Shown here: piece after piece, positions 19,901-29,341 of the stretch | Layout: every line of letters starts with the position of its first letter | Position numbering within the stretch: the stretch's first letter is position 1 | Origin: Ekhidna lutea | GTDB taxonomy: Bacteria; Bacteroidota; Bacteroidia; Cytophagales; Cyclobacteriaceae | Reading direction: 5' to 3' | DNA length: 64,000 bases | Assembly (NCBI RefSeq): GCF_900188325.1 | Contig: NZ_FZPD01000002.1 | Coordinates: forward strand, 124,001 to 188,000 | The notes under the pieces: generated by a model | Databases searched by the model: none | What the model was told of the DNA's origin: nothing | The model's input: the letters and a program-made list of their open reading frames with translations, nothing else | Made by a program: the position numbers and the translations under genes

Positions 19901-20743
19901 CTAAAGACCATAGGGATTGGAATCGATGATTTCCGGGACACCATCACCATCTAAGTCTGTCCACCCAAAAAGTGAAGGATCGGTAATGAAGGTAGAAACG
20001 ATAGCGTCACTCCATTCGTGTTCCCAGCCCCACAGGTGTCCGATTTCATGATGATATATAGCAAATGCTACACCCTTTAAGATTTCCTGATTTAGTGATT
20101 TTGCTACTGACTCATTGTAGAACCAGCCTATGTTTACAAATCCTTCCCCGGGCACTGCAAATCCTCCCGCCGGATCATCAAAATTCAAGTCTATCAAGGC
20201 GATAATATCATAATCAGAATCGGTATAACCGAGGCTCCTTACATAGGATGAAATAAAATTTGGGCTTTTATCATTTATTTCATCCGGATCAACCAACACA
20301 TTGATGTTCTTAAATTGCACAATGGGATCAAACCCGGATTGTTGCGCAAATTCATAGTGATCATCATTGATTGATTGCTGCGCTTGTTCCCATAGATCCA
20401 TGGATTCATTAAATGCCAAGTTGGGGTAGTCCATAATAACAGAGATTACCTTTTGGGTGCCTTTGGGGAGTATGGGTATGGATGACTTTGACATCACAAC
20501 ATCGCCATGCATGTACAACCGATAGCATTTGTTGGAATAGTAAATAACACTTGTATAGTGCCCTCGATCATGACTATACACGACCGGCACGAATTGCGGG
20601 TGTAGGTTGAAACGTTTTGCAAATGTTGTTCGGGCGATGGCTTCAGCATTTGCGCGGGAGGTCGCCAATAATTCATCTTCCGAACACGACTGTGCAGACA
20701 GTATTGTGGCCAGAGATAATATACGTTTCAGGTGTTTGATCAT
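19901..20743 (-). CDS. Secreted metallopeptidase-like protein (HExGHxxGxxH)
   Basis: 280 residues from the ATG at 20743; an upstream in-frame ATG at 20845 would put 34 odd residues before the signal. The N-terminus is basic then hydrophobic and ends near a Cys (SAQSC), a weak lipobox. The C-terminal part has the zinc motif HHEIGHLWGWEHEW, of the metzincin HExxHxxGxxH type. Upstream of it are an acidic DYDIIALIDLNFDD stretch and a GEGFVNIGWF strand, as in archaemetzincin-like or M10-like folds. The end contains DLDGDGVPEIID, a Ca-binding-like loop. Probably exported. The family is not recognised precisely. It diverges from the M28 peptidase gene. Confidence 0.75.
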   Translation of the reverse strand: MIKHLKRILSLATILSAQSCSEDELLATSRANAEAIARTTFAKRFNLHPQFVPVVYSHDRGHYTSVIYYSNKCYRLYMHGDVVMSKSSIPILPKGTQKVISVIMDYPNLAFNESMDLWEQAQQSINDDHYEFAQQSGFDPIVQFKNINVLVDPDEINDKSPNFISSYVRSLGYTDSDYDIIALIDLNFDDPAGGFAVPGEGFVNIGWFYNESVAKSLNQEILKGVAFAIYHHEIGHLWGWEHEWSDAIVSTFITDPSLFGWTDLDGDGVPEIIDSNPYGL

Positions 20744-20889
20744 AACTGAAAAACCATAAGAATAACAGATGAACGACACGATACACTTAAAGGAATTTTT
20801 ACAATTGATAATTAATACTATACGATTGCTTTTATGATCGTTCATTGACCACTAATCAAATATTTCATCCACCCATGATGCCCTTGCTG

Positions 20890-20897
20890 TATATTTG
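20890..20897 (+). promoter_or_regulatory. Bacteroidota -7 promoter box for the M28 peptidase gene
   Basis: TATATTTG matches TAnnTTTG and ends 31 nt before the ATG at 20929. A clear -33 TTG at the usual spacing was not seen. Confidence 0.5.
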
Positions 20898-20928
20898 ATT
20901 CTATACTAATTCAACTAAACCTATCTCT

Positions 20929-22464
20929 ATGAAACGATTACTACTCATCCCGGCATTGTTATTCGCATTGGTTACCCTGGCTCAGGAGCCCATCGATACC
21001 GAAGCGATTGAAAAAATTAAGAAGGAAGGTCTTGAATACTCTCAGGTGGAGCAGATCGCTTTTGAACTCATTGATAAGGCCGGACCAAGACTTTCCAATT
21101 CGGCCGGATATGAACGAGCGGCCCAATATGCCATTAATCAGCTTACAGAGTGGGGGCTGGAAAACGCTCAGAAAGAAGCCTGGGGAGAGTTTGGCCGTGG
21201 ATGGGAAATGAACAAGAGCTACATCGCGATGACTAAGCCCTATTACCTTCCGCTGATTGCAGTTCCTAAAGCATGGACGGGCAGCACAGACGGACCTGTG
21301 TCCGGGAAAGTGCAGTTTATCGAGATCAACAGTGAAGAAGATTTTGAGCAGTACAGGGGAAAGCTAAAGGGCGCTATTGTGGCCTTTAAACCTCGTGGTG
21401 ATCAATCTCCCACCTTTAAAGCGGATGCTAAACGATACACCGAAGAAGAGTTGGATGAAATGACCGAGCCCCGTGTGGAGAGCAGCGGATGGACACCTGA
21501 GCAGATTGCTGCATGGAGAAAGCGAAGAGCTTTCAGTGAAACCCTTAATACCTTCCTGACTGAAGAAGGGGTAGGACTTATTATCAAAGGGGTAAGGGGC
21601 CGTCACGGTACGCTGTTTACCACGAGCCCTCAGGGATACAATACAGATACTCCCATTGGAGTTGCAGAGCTGGAGATGGCCCCTGAGCATGCAAACCTGA
21701 TGGCCCGACTCGTAGAGAATGGCGTAGAGGTAGAAGTCGAAGGTGAGGTAAAGACGACATTCAATGAAGACGACCTGCAGGGATATAATGTAATAGCAGA
21801 GATACCCGGCACTGACAAGAAACTGAACGATGAAGTGGTGATGTTGGGCGGCCACCTGGATTCGTGGCACAGTGCAACTGGTGCAACGGACAATGGTGCC
21901 GGATGTATTGTTATGATGGAGGCAGTAAGAATTCTGCAAGCTGCAGGGCTTCAACCTAAGCGCACCATCCGAATCGCATTGTGGGGTGGAGAAGAGCAAG
22001 GTATTTACGGATCAAGAGGATATGTGAAAAATCATTTCGGAGATTCGGAAACGATGGATCTTAAGCCTGAGCATGAAAAAATCTCAGCGTACTACAACAT
22101 AGACAATGGTACCGGAAGGATACGTGGCATCTACCTGCAAGGCAATGAAGCTGTAGGGCCGATCTTCACAGAGTGGTTTAAGTCCTTCGAAGACATCATG
22201 GAAAATACCACCATTACGGCACGGAATACAGGCGGCACGGATCACCTGGGCTTTGATGCGGTAGGCATCCCTGGCTTTCAGTTTATCCAGGATCCGATAG
22301 AGTATAGCACCCGCTCTCACCATACGAACATGGATACCTACGAGCGGTTGGTTATTGAAGACCTCCAGCAGATCGCAACGATCGTTGCAGGGTTTGTGTA
22401 CAACACAGCCATGCGTGACGAGATGCTACCAAGGGAGGAGTTGGAGACTGCTGAGACTGAGTGA
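20929..22464 (+). CDS. M28 family zinc aminopeptidase/carboxypeptidase, secreted
   Basis: 511 residues with a clear Sec signal (about 1-18). The N-terminal part (about 35-120) precedes an inserted PA-like domain (about 120-290). The catalytic di-zinc domain carries GGHLDSWHSATGATDNGAG (His309, Asp311, Asp321), the catalytic glutamate in WGGEEQGIYGS (Glu355/356), a NIDNGTG strand (Asp392) and a late zinc His in RSHHTNMDTYE. This order is that of M28 peptidases related to carboxypeptidase Q. It probably works in the periplasm or outside the cell on peptides. All metal ligands appear present. A repeat mosaic begins right after the stop. Confidence 0.92.
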   Translation: MKRLLLIPALLFALVTLAQEPIDTEAIEKIKKEGLEYSQVEQIAFELIDKAGPRLSNSAGYERAAQYAINQLTEWGLENAQKEAWGEFGRGWEMNKSYIAMTKPYYLPLIAVPKAWTGSTDGPVSGKVQFIEINSEEDFEQYRGKLKGAIVAFKPRGDQSPTFKADAKRYTEEELDEMTEPRVESSGWTPEQIAAWRKRRAFSETLNTFLTEEGVGLIIKGVRGRHGTLFTTSPQGYNTDTPIGVAELEMAPEHANLMARLVENGVEVEVEGEVKTTFNEDDLQGYNVIAEIPGTDKKLNDEVVMLGGHLDSWHSATGATDNGAGCIVMMEAVRILQAAGLQPKRTIRIALWGGEEQGIYGSRGYVKNHFGDSETMDLKPEHEKISAYYNIDNGTGRIRGIYLQGNEAVGPIFTEWFKSFEDIMENTTITARNTGGTDHLGFDAVGIPGFQFIQDPIEYSTRSHHTNMDTYERLVIEDLQQIATIVAGFVYNTAMRDEMLPREELETAETE

Positions 22465-22815
22465 AATACTAACTCACCCCCGGCCCCTCGAAACGTCGGA
22501 CCGCTCTAAATTAGAGAGGAGAGTTGATTGTGCCTCATGATATACGTGTGTTATTCTGAATTTTGTTTTTTAAAAGAAAAATGAGTTCCCCCTTCAGGGG
22601 GTTAGGGGGTGACAGTTAGTAGAATGAACTCACCCCAACTACTCACACTCAGAGTCACTCACCAGAGGACTCTGAGATCTTCCTGAATAGACACGCATCA
22701 CAGACGCTCATCAGCCAATAGGGGTGTCATCCTGAATTAATTTCAGGATCTGGGTAGAGCGGAGGAAACGGATAACCCACCCCTAACCCCTCCAGGGAGG
22801 GGATTTTTCGTTCTT
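22465..22815. repeat. Intergenic mosaic of palindromic repeats
   Basis: Holds ACTCACCCCCGGCCCC joined to CGAAACGTCGGACCGC (around 22470-22505), a CCCCCTTCAGGGGG..TAGGGGGTGACAG unit (around 22588-22614), a 26-nt GTCA..TCT palindrome (22726-22751) and an ACCCCTCCAGGGAGGGG unit (around 22785-22802). No gene is supported. Confidence 0.75.
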
Positions 22816-23223
22816 GAGTTAAGTTTTTAGCTCAATGATTAAATCTGCCATTTCATAGCCGAAGGCATTGGATGATCGAAAAAAAGGCATTAAATCATAA
22901 GCGTCAAAAAAAATGAATAAAGACGATCTCGTGCAAAACCACTGCCTGAGCCGACGAAGGAGGGGAGGTTTGGTTTTGCGTACCTGAACAATTCATTTTT
23001 TTAGTGATGATTTACAGCCTTGATTTTTGTCAACTTTTTATCAAGAAAAAGTTGAAGCCATAGCGGCTTGAGCGTAAGAAGTACAAAACCAAAATAGGCC
23101 ACAAGGGCCTATAATAACTTTAAAATCATTCCCGGCCTTGTGTCTGCCCTCCAGGAGGCGGGCCGGGATCTTGCAATTTGGAAGAAGGTCCCGGAATAAA
23201 TCCGGGAACAGGCTAGTTATCTT
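22816..23223. repeat. Intergenic region with nested palindromes
   Basis: No gene seen. GATTTACAGCCTTGAT near 23006 recurs in inverted orientation near 25440. At 23126-23171 a TCATTCCCGGCC..CCGGGATCTT palindrome is interrupted by 20 nt (23142-23161), whereas the copy at 59661-59689 is uninterrupted. A TCCCGGAATAAATCCGGGA hairpin lies near 23190. Confidence 0.6.
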
Positions 23224-23409
23224 TTAATAGGTTTGAAGTTCAGCAAAGAGCGAGTCAAGTTCGGCTCTCGACTTTTTTAGTTTGGTAGACAGCCTGTCCA
23301 GCATGCTTTCCCTTTTGCCATCTTTATACTCGAAATCAAAATCGCTAAGGATGGCAAACCTTCTTTTTAGCATGACTTTTTGTTCCCTCCAACTTCTTGT
23401 TATTTCCAT
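23224..23409 (-). CDS. Small CsbD-like stress protein
   Basis: 61 residues from the ATG at 23409; an ATG four codons earlier is possible. The layout MEITRSWREQKVMLKRRF, then FEYKDGKRESMLDRL, then a final KSRAELDSLF helix matches small CsbD-like proteins of Bacteroidota (W-x-E-x-K-x-x-LK start, Y-x-x-GK-x-x-x-L middle). These are linked to general stress in other bacteria, but their molecular role is unknown. It is highly charged and soluble. It stands alone in repeat-rich DNA, ahead of mnmE on the same strand with a gap of about 400 bp. Confidence 0.65.
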   Translation of the reverse strand: MEITRSWREQKVMLKRRFAILSDFDFEYKDGKRESMLDRLSTKLKKSRAELDSLFAELQTY

Positions 23410-23421
23410 TTTTTCAGGCAT

Positions 23422-23823
23422 TCCTTAAATGTGATTTTGATTGTTTTCAGAATAATCATGCAAGGTACCTTAATTCAAGTAGGGAATGTCATAAGGCCTC
23501 ACCAGGTCTTGTATTTATTAGACCATCTCAGAAATGAACCAGCTAGCACTCTTTTGCAACAAGTGTTTTTAAAGCAATGAGTAAGTTTCATGAAATACAC
23601 GTCACAGACAGGCCAAGTACGTTTAATCCACTCAAGCCGTGAGGGCCCTTCATTTTGCCTTGACCGTAACGACGGACCATCCAAAACGAATCGGAGCGGC
23701 GTTCCGCCAAAAAATCATGGCAAAACCAAATCCCGGTCATCGTACAAGTCAACCCCGTGGTTTTAGCGAATTCGCCATGCCGGCGAGGGAGTGGTACATT
23801 TCATTGCCAAGACAGGAGGAACC
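23422..23823. other. Gene-poor intergenic stretch
   Basis: About 400 bp between mnmE and the CsbD-like gene. One ATG-initiated frame of 40 codons on the plus strand (23458-23580) has no recognised relatives or promoter and is not supported. A GCCATGCCGGCG unit near 23774 resembles GCCGTGCCGGCG near 25579. Nothing else was recognised. Confidence 0.4.
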
Positions 23824-25188
23824 CTACTTTCCGATACAGAACTTCGAGAATATGTTTTCTAAAAGATCATCAGTAGTCACCTCACCGGTGATCTCTCCTA
23901 AATGGAAGAGTGCAGAGCGGATGTCCTGTGCAACCAGGTCATTACTCATTTCCATGTTGATTCCTTCGATGACACGGTTGAGTGCATCGTCCGTTTGCTG
24001 GAGGCTCTGTAGGTGTCTGGCGTTGGTTACGATCACATCGCTCGAGCTTTTGGTATCCGTCACAAACGTCTGTAGCTGAGCTTTCAGGTCGTCCAGATGG
24101 TCTTTTCCTTTGGCGGAGATGAACACGGCATTTTCGTCTTCCAGAAGGGCTTTTAGTTCGGGTTTGGCTTCATCCACCTTATTCCCTACAATCAGGCTCG
24201 GGACGCTGGATTTCTTCAGCCCTTCGATTTGTTCTCTGATGTTGTCGGTTGTGTCATTCGCCAGATCAATCATGTAGATGACCAAACTGGCTTCTTTCAT
24301 TTTCGCAAGTGTTCGCTGTACGCCTATACTTTCCACCTTGTCTTCCGTCTCTCGGATACCGGCCGTGTCTATAAACCGAAACGCAATCCCATCCAGATAA
24401 ATGGAGTCCTCAATGAAATCACGGGTGGTGCCTGCCACATCTGAGACAATGGCTTTTTCTTCATTGAGTAAAGCGTTGAGTAGGGTAGACTTGCCTGCAT
24501 TTGGCTTGCCTGCTATGACTGTCGGGATTCCGTTTTTAATGGCGTTCCCATATTCAAAACTTGAGATCAGGGATTGAATCAACGTTTGGATCTTATTGAC
24601 CAGATCAATCAATCCTTGCCGGTCGGCAAATTCCACGTCTTCTTCTGCAAAGTCTAGCTCCAGCTCAATCATGGAGGCAAAGTGAACGAGCTGCTCCCTG
24701 AGGTTCTTGATTTCATCGCTAAACCCACCTCGCATCTGTTTCATGGCTGTTTGCTGCATGCTGGCATTCTCAGAGGCGATCAGGTCAGCCACTGCCTCAG
24801 CTTGTGCCAGATCAAATCGACCATTAAGGAATGCTTTTTGGGTAAACTCTCCCGGCTTTGCCAGTCGGGCACCTTTACTCACGAGTAAGCTGAGGATCTT
24901 TTGTAGGATGTATTGCGAACCATGGCTGGAAATCTCGATCACATCTTCCTTAGTGTATGAGTTGGGTCCTTTGAAAATGGACACCAGCACCTCATCTATT
25001 ATTTCATTTTCATCATTTCGAATCGTACCAAGATGGATCGTATGGGTAACCACTTTGGTCAGATCTTTTCCTTTGAAAAGATCATTAACGATGGGGATGG
25101 TTTGTGAACCGGAAACACGGATAATACCCAAGGCACCTTGTCCGGGAGGAGTGGCTAGCGCTGTGATCGTGTCGTTGATGTGAGACAT
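23824..25188 (-). CDS. mnmE: tRNA uridine-5-carboxymethylaminomethyl(34) synthesis GTPase MnmE
   Basis: 454 residues from the ATG at 25188; the frame extends 20 codons upstream, but the family starts at this MSHINDTITALATPPGQGAL. The N-terminal folate-binding domain (about 1-120) has GIIRVSGS. A helical domain surrounds the G domain with G1 GKPNAGKST, G2 GTTRD, G3 DTAG and G4 NKVD. The C-terminal CIGK carries the conserved catalytic Cys. With MnmG it makes the cmnm5 modification on wobble uridine of several tRNAs. mnmG is not in the window. The gene is flanked on both sides by repeat mosaics, unlike most genes here. Intact. Confidence 0.97.
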   Translation of the reverse strand: MSHINDTITALATPPGQGALGIIRVSGSQTIPIVNDLFKGKDLTKVVTHTIHLGTIRNDENEIIDEVLVSIFKGPNSYTKEDVIEISSHGSQYILQKILSLLVSKGARLAKPGEFTQKAFLNGRFDLAQAEAVADLIASENASMQQTAMKQMRGGFSDEIKNLREQLVHFASMIELELDFAEEDVEFADRQGLIDLVNKIQTLIQSLISSFEYGNAIKNGIPTVIAGKPNAGKSTLLNALLNEEKAIVSDVAGTTRDFIEDSIYLDGIAFRFIDTAGIRETEDKVESIGVQRTLAKMKEASLVIYMIDLANDTTDNIREQIEGLKKSSVPSLIVGNKVDEAKPELKALLEDENAVFISAKGKDHLDDLKAQLQTFVTDTKSSSDVIVTNARHLQSLQQTDDALNRVIEGINMEMSNDLVAQDIRSALFHLGEITGEVTTDDLLENIFSKFCIGK

Positions 25189-25887
25189 GGGTGCAAAAGT
25201 ATAGGAGAAACATGAGGTGCAAATTATCAGGGTATTATCCTGAGTCACCCTGGGGTTCTCGAAGTGTTGAAGGGTCTTGGTTGAGGCGGTGGTTATGTTT
25301 TAATATAAGAGACCAAGTTCCCCCTTAAGGGGGCTAGGGGGTGATAGTGATTTATTAACAAACGATATATCGAATCAATCAGGTCCTGTCTTATTATTTC
25401 TTCCTTCTTTTCTCTTGATAGAAAAGAACCAAAAGATCAAGGCTGTAAATCCTTCGCTAAAAAATCGAATCATTTACGTATTCAAAATCAAACTCGCTAC
25501 GCTCAAACAGTGATTTTGCAGTTCAATTGTTTACGTTCAATTTTTTGTAACGCTCATGATTTAAGGCCCTTGTTTCGCCGTGCCGGCGATGGGATTGGAG
25601 AGTCGTCATATCCAATATCTCGAAATGATTATAAAGCGGGTGTCATCCTGAGTTTATCGCCTGCCTGCCGGCAAAGGCAGGAAGGATCTGGGTTGAGGGC
25701 GGTCTATTGGTTTACGAGGTGCTGGGGGAGTTATGTAAAAGAAACTAGTTCCCCCTTTAGGCGGTCCGACGTTTCGGGGCTAGGGCGTGATAGATAATTA
25801 GAGTATTTCATCCCAAAATGACATGACGGTTCTTAATCCTTACGCGTATTCCGTACCCATTGAACCCATGCTTATATAGTTTTCATG
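25189..25887. repeat. Intergenic mosaic of palindromic repeats
   Basis: Contains a CCCCCTTAAGGGGG..TAGGGGGTGATAG unit (around 25319-25347), a GATCAAGGCTGTAAATC segment (around 25437) that is the inverse of one near 23006, a GTCA..TCT palindrome carrying a nested CCTGCCTGCCGGCAAAGGCAGG palindrome (25642-25689), and a CCCCCTTTA..GGGCGTGATAG unit interrupted by GGCGGTCCGACGTTTCGGGG (around 25750-25793). No gene is supported. Confidence 0.7.
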
Positions 25888-25945
25888 TATTTCATTTGCA
25901 AATAGGAAATAAATAATTATATATTTGTTTTGTAAATAGGAAATA
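25888..25945 (+). promoter_or_regulatory. Tandem operator-like sites overlapping the padR promoter
   Basis: Two 24-bp sites, 25888-25911 and 25922-25945, share TATTT at the left and AAATAGGAAATA at the right, and are spaced 34 bp apart. The -7 box TATATTTG (25920-25927) overlaps the second site, and a TTTG at 25895-25898, a plausible -33 element, lies in the first. PadR proteins usually autoregulate, so these are good candidates for its operator. Confidence 0.55.
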
Positions 25946-25957
25946 AATAGGACGAAA

Positions 25958-26284
25958 ATGAAACTTGGAGCTTTTGAAGAATTGGTTTTATTGGCAGTAG
26001 GGGTGCTTGGTGAGGATGCCTATGGGGTCACCATCAAAGAAATCCTAAAAGATAAAACAAAGAAGAATCCAAGTATCGGTGCACTTCATTCTGCACTATA
26101 TCGATTAGAGGAGAAGGGCTATCTGGAAGCTTCAGAAGGTGGAGCTACTAACGAGCGTGGCGGAAGACGGAAGAAATACTACCACCTCACTTCACACGGC
26201 ATCAAGGTATTGGAAGAAGCAAATGAGCTCCGGATGGCATTCTCGAGAGAGGTGCCGGGACTAAATCTGAACACAAGTTCATGA
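25958..26284 (+). CDS. PadR family transcriptional regulator
   Basis: 108 residues with the winged-helix PadR layout: LGAFEELVLLAVGVLGEDAYG at the start, IGALHSALYRLEEKGYLEA as recognition helix and wing approach, then GGRRKKYYHLTSHG. It is the short form, lacking the long C-terminal dimerisation helix of PadR itself. It overlaps the ABC permease gene by 4 bp (ATGA), the usual pairing in which the regulator represses its own operon and responds to membrane or drug stress. The inducer is unknown. Two similar sites lie over its promoter. Confidence 0.93.
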   Translation: MKLGAFEELVLLAVGVLGEDAYGVTIKEILKDKTKKNPSIGALHSALYRLEEKGYLEASEGGATNERGGRRKKYYHLTSHGIKVLEEANELRMAFSREVPGLNLNTSS

Positions 26285-28917
26285 GCACCAAATCCAATCC
26301 ACCCAAACTCGCACAAAAAATCCTTAGATGGTTTTGTTCGGAAAAGGTATTGGAATTTCTGCAGGGCGACCTGGAGGAATTGTATCACCTCAGACTGGAG
26401 CGGAATGGAAGATTAAAAGCAGCCCTTCATTATTTTCTGGATGTATTTAGCGCGGTACGTCCTTTTGCATTCAAACAATCAAGGTCAAACTCAAATATTG
26501 CTATGTTAAAAAATTTCTACTTTACTTCGATCAGGAACTTCGCACGGAATAAGCGTTATTTCCTGACCAATCTCACAGGACTAACTATTGGACTAACCAG
26601 TTTTGTGCTGATTGCCTTTTATATAATCAATGAGCTCAGTTATGATCGTTTTCACACGAATCATCAGCAGCTTTATCGGGCTAGCACGGTGGCTAACATC
26701 AATGGCAAGATCAATCGGGAAGCTCCAACCAGTGCCCCCTTAGCTAAGGTAATGCTGGAGGAATATCCGGAGATCAAAAATGCGGTGCGTGTTGTTAAAA
26801 ATGATCCCATTTTAGTGGATCAAGCGGGTCGCAAGTTTATTGAAGATGGTCTTTTGTATGCGGACGCCTCCTTTTTTACGGTGTTCGACTTTCAGCTCAT
26901 TGAAGGGAGCACAAAAGAGTCGTTGAAAGAAGCACGATCAGTGGTTTTCACCGAATCATATGTGAAAAAGTATTTTGGAAGCGAAGATCCTATTGGAAAG
27001 CAACTAAACCTCGGCGCTGATTCTACCTTTTATGTGATCACCGGAGTAGTTGCTGATCCTCCTGCTAATTCCCACATTCAGTTTGACATGTTGGTGTCAT
27101 TGAGTAGTCTTCCGAATGTATATGATGGAAATAACTGGATCGGGAGCAACGCGCATACCTACCTGCTGCTGCATGATGAGGTTAGCGTGCCAGAGCTTGA
27201 AGTGAAAATGCAGGACATATTCTATAACTATATGGCTCCACAGATTGAGTATTACACCGGGCAATCCATTGGGGAATGGGAAGCTTCCGGAAACCAGGTG
27301 AAGTACAACTTATTTCCATTCAAAGACATTCACCTAAAGTCAGATTTTGGGAAGGAACTGGTACCACCCGGAAACCTGTCGTATATCTACATTTATGGTG
27401 TCATTGGTCTCATCATTCTGTGCATCGCCATTTTCAATTATGTGAATATGGCCACCGCTCAATCGGCTACCCGAGCACGTGAGGTAGGTATTCGTAAAGT
27501 GATGGGCTCCAGCTGGTCTTTGCTTGTCAAGCAGTTCATTTTTGAATCTGTGATACTAGCATTGTTCGCAGGCTTTCTTACCGCATTTCTTGCATACATG
27601 TTCAAACCATCTTTTGAGCTGATTCTTCAAAAGGAACTGGCATTTGGCATTCTTTCCAGTCCCTGGGTCTTATTGACATTACTGGTATTATCTATTGGGG
27701 TAGGCATTCTGGCGGGTGTATATCCGGCGTTTGTTCTTTCAAGATTCCACCCGGTTATGGCTATGAAGGCTACCTTATCGCCTGCCGGGACTTCCGGATG
27801 GTTGAGAAATGGGCTCGTAGTGATTCAGTTTACTGCTTCCATCGTGATCATCATTGTCACGTTGGTGGTCTACCATCAGATTGACTACATGCTTACCAAA
27901 AACCTGGGCTTTGACAAAGAACAGGTATTGGTTATACAGCGGCCGGATGCGTTGCATGATCATTTAGAAGTATTTGAGGATGAGTTAAAAACCAATGCCA
28001 ATGTTCGACAGGTGGTGCATTCGCTAACCTTACCGGGGAAAGGATACAGCATACGATCGTATCGTCCGGTAGATCGGGATGAGACTTTTCTTTTCCCGAA
28101 TAATCAGATCAGCTTCCACTATGATGAGGTCATGGATTTGGAATTAGTAGCAGGTCGATTCTTTTCCAAAGAACATAAAGCAGATTCAAATGCCGTGGTA
28201 ATAAACGAATCTGCTGTTGAGGCCCTGGGGTATGAAAATCCCATCGGTCAGAAGTTGACCTCTCCATGGCATAGGGGAGAATACCTAACAATTATTGGCG
28301 TGATGAAGGACTATTACATTGAATCGTTACATCAACCGATCGTGCCCGTTTCCCTTGAGTTGATGCCTGATCGATCATCTAAATACATAACTGTCAAACT
28401 GAATGGTGGCAGTGATGTACGCAAAACATTGGAATTCATTGAGAATAAGTGGACGGGATATACGAATGACCATCCATTTCAGTACTTCTTTTACGATGAG
28501 GAGTATGAAAAGCTTTATCAAAATGAAACGGCTACCGGAAAGGTATTTGCGGTGCTTGCTTCTTTATCTATCCTAATTGCCTGTTTAGGACTAGTCGGTC
28601 TGATCTCCTTCAATATTTCAACACGGAGAAAAGAAGTGGGCATTCGCAAGGTGCTGGGAGCGAGTGTACATACGCTGGTGTGGTTACTATCAAATAATAT
28701 GGTTCGCACGGCACTTATCGCTTCGATGCTGTCCTGGCCGATTTCCTACTTTGCGATTGATTACTGGTTGCAAAATTTTGCTGAACGTACAACGATTAAT
28801 CCCTGGAGTTTTATCCTGGCCACAGGAGTGGTATTGGTTATTGGTGGTTTGGCCATTAGTTTCCAGACCATCAGAGCGTCTTTGATGAACCCAGTTGAGA
28901 GTTTGAGGCAGGAGTGA
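26281..28917 (+). CDS. ABC transporter permease, MacB/FtsX type with PadR-linked prefix domain
   Basis: 878 residues. Residues 1-75 form a soluble prefix (PPKLAQKILRWFCSEKVLEFLQGDLEEL) found on permeases paired with PadR regulators. The first FtsX/MacB half follows with a membrane helix near 97-117, a large periplasmic MacB-PCD domain and three helices near 370-475. The second half begins with a helix near 515-535, a second periplasmic domain and three helices near 755-870. Each half has the conserved REVGIRKVMGSS or RKEVGIRKVLGAS coupling motif. There is no nucleotide-binding domain or ATPase gene next to it, so an ATPase elsewhere must be used. Substrate unknown. Confidence 0.9.
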   Translation: MSTKSNPPKLAQKILRWFCSEKVLEFLQGDLEELYHLRLERNGRLKAALHYFLDVFSAVRPFAFKQSRSNSNIAMLKNFYFTSIRNFARNKRYFLTNLTGLTIGLTSFVLIAFYIINELSYDRFHTNHQQLYRASTVANINGKINREAPTSAPLAKVMLEEYPEIKNAVRVVKNDPILVDQAGRKFIEDGLLYADASFFTVFDFQLIEGSTKESLKEARSVVFTESYVKKYFGSEDPIGKQLNLGADSTFYVITGVVADPPANSHIQFDMLVSLSSLPNVYDGNNWIGSNAHTYLLLHDEVSVPELEVKMQDIFYNYMAPQIEYYTGQSIGEWEASGNQVKYNLFPFKDIHLKSDFGKELVPPGNLSYIYIYGVIGLIILCIAIFNYVNMATAQSATRAREVGIRKVMGSSWSLLVKQFIFESVILALFAGFLTAFLAYMFKPSFELILQKELAFGILSSPWVLLTLLVLSIGVGILAGVYPAFVLSRFHPVMAMKATLSPAGTSGWLRNGLVVIQFTASIVIIIVTLVVYHQIDYMLTKNLGFDKEQVLVIQRPDALHDHLEVFEDELKTNANVRQVVHSLTLPGKGYSIRSYRPVDRDETFLFPNNQISFHYDEVMDLELVAGRFFSKEHKADSNAVVINESAVEALGYENPIGQKLTSPWHRGEYLTIIGVMKDYYIESLHQPIVPVSLELMPDRSSKYITVKLNGGSDVRKTLEFIENKWTGYTNDHPFQYFFYDEEYEKLYQNETATGKVFAVLASLSILIACLGLVGLISFNISTRRKEVGIRKVLGASVHTLVWLLSNNMVRTALIASMLSWPISYFAIDYWLQNFAERTTINPWSFILATGVVLVIGGLAISFQTIRASLMNPVESLRQE

Positions 28918-29340
28918 GGATAGCATACGGGTTGTTGTTCTGAAGAGCCCCGACTTGTGGACTAAATACCAAAAGAACCTATCTCAACGTCATTCAGAGC
29001 CTTTTCTTGTTGGTTAGAGCGAAGGAGAAAAGGCGTGGAGTCTTCTTGAATTGAAAGGATTCCTACGGCTGCCAACCCACTACTCAGCATGGAGAGCCTC
29101 TGAATGACGGTTCTTTTTAGTTTAAAATTGCACTCTGTCCAAACTGCGTGATATTTATTGTTAGTCTGAGGCTCTCGAAGACGACATTATCGTTCTTGAA
29201 TTCCTTTCACACAACCCACACCCTTCGACATGCTCAGGGTGACACCCGCATATTAGATTATTAAATTTCGTTCAAAATATCCCCTTGAGTGGGGTATAGG
29301 GATGTTTTGTATAAAAGTGCATCAATTTTTCTTTCCAAAA
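28918..29340. repeat. Intergenic region with a long imperfect palindrome
   Basis: About 420 bp without a gene. The main feature is 28976-29120, whose ends are near-perfect inverted copies (AACGTCATTCAGAG on the left, CTCTGAATGACGGTT on the right) bounded by AAAAGAAC and GTTCTTTT. A related but longer copy lies at 59418-59622. A CCCTTCGACATGCTCAGGGT palindrome is near 29220. Confidence 0.65.
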
Positions 29341-29341
29341 C

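Noticed and set aside
21364-21999. Minus-strand frame of 211 codons within the M28 gene
   Set aside because: It is antisense to a well-supported peptidase gene and reads as Cys/Ser/Leu-rich noise.
23458-23580. Possible 40-residue small protein
   Set aside because: It has an ATG and a stop, but no promoter, no recognised relatives and no conserved context; support is too weak to list as a gene.
23639-24079. Plus-strand frame of 146 codons
   Set aside because: The right half is antisense to mnmE, and the left half lies in gene-poor DNA with no family pattern.
25510-25797. Plus-strand frame of 95 codons before padR
   Set aside because: It is made of palindromic repeat DNA (GCCTGCCTGCCGGC and GGTCCGACGTTTCGGG units).
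26281-28917. MacB itself
   Set aside because: It has no ATPase domain and has two FtsX halves with a PadR-linked prefix, so it is a paired-permease type and not MacB.
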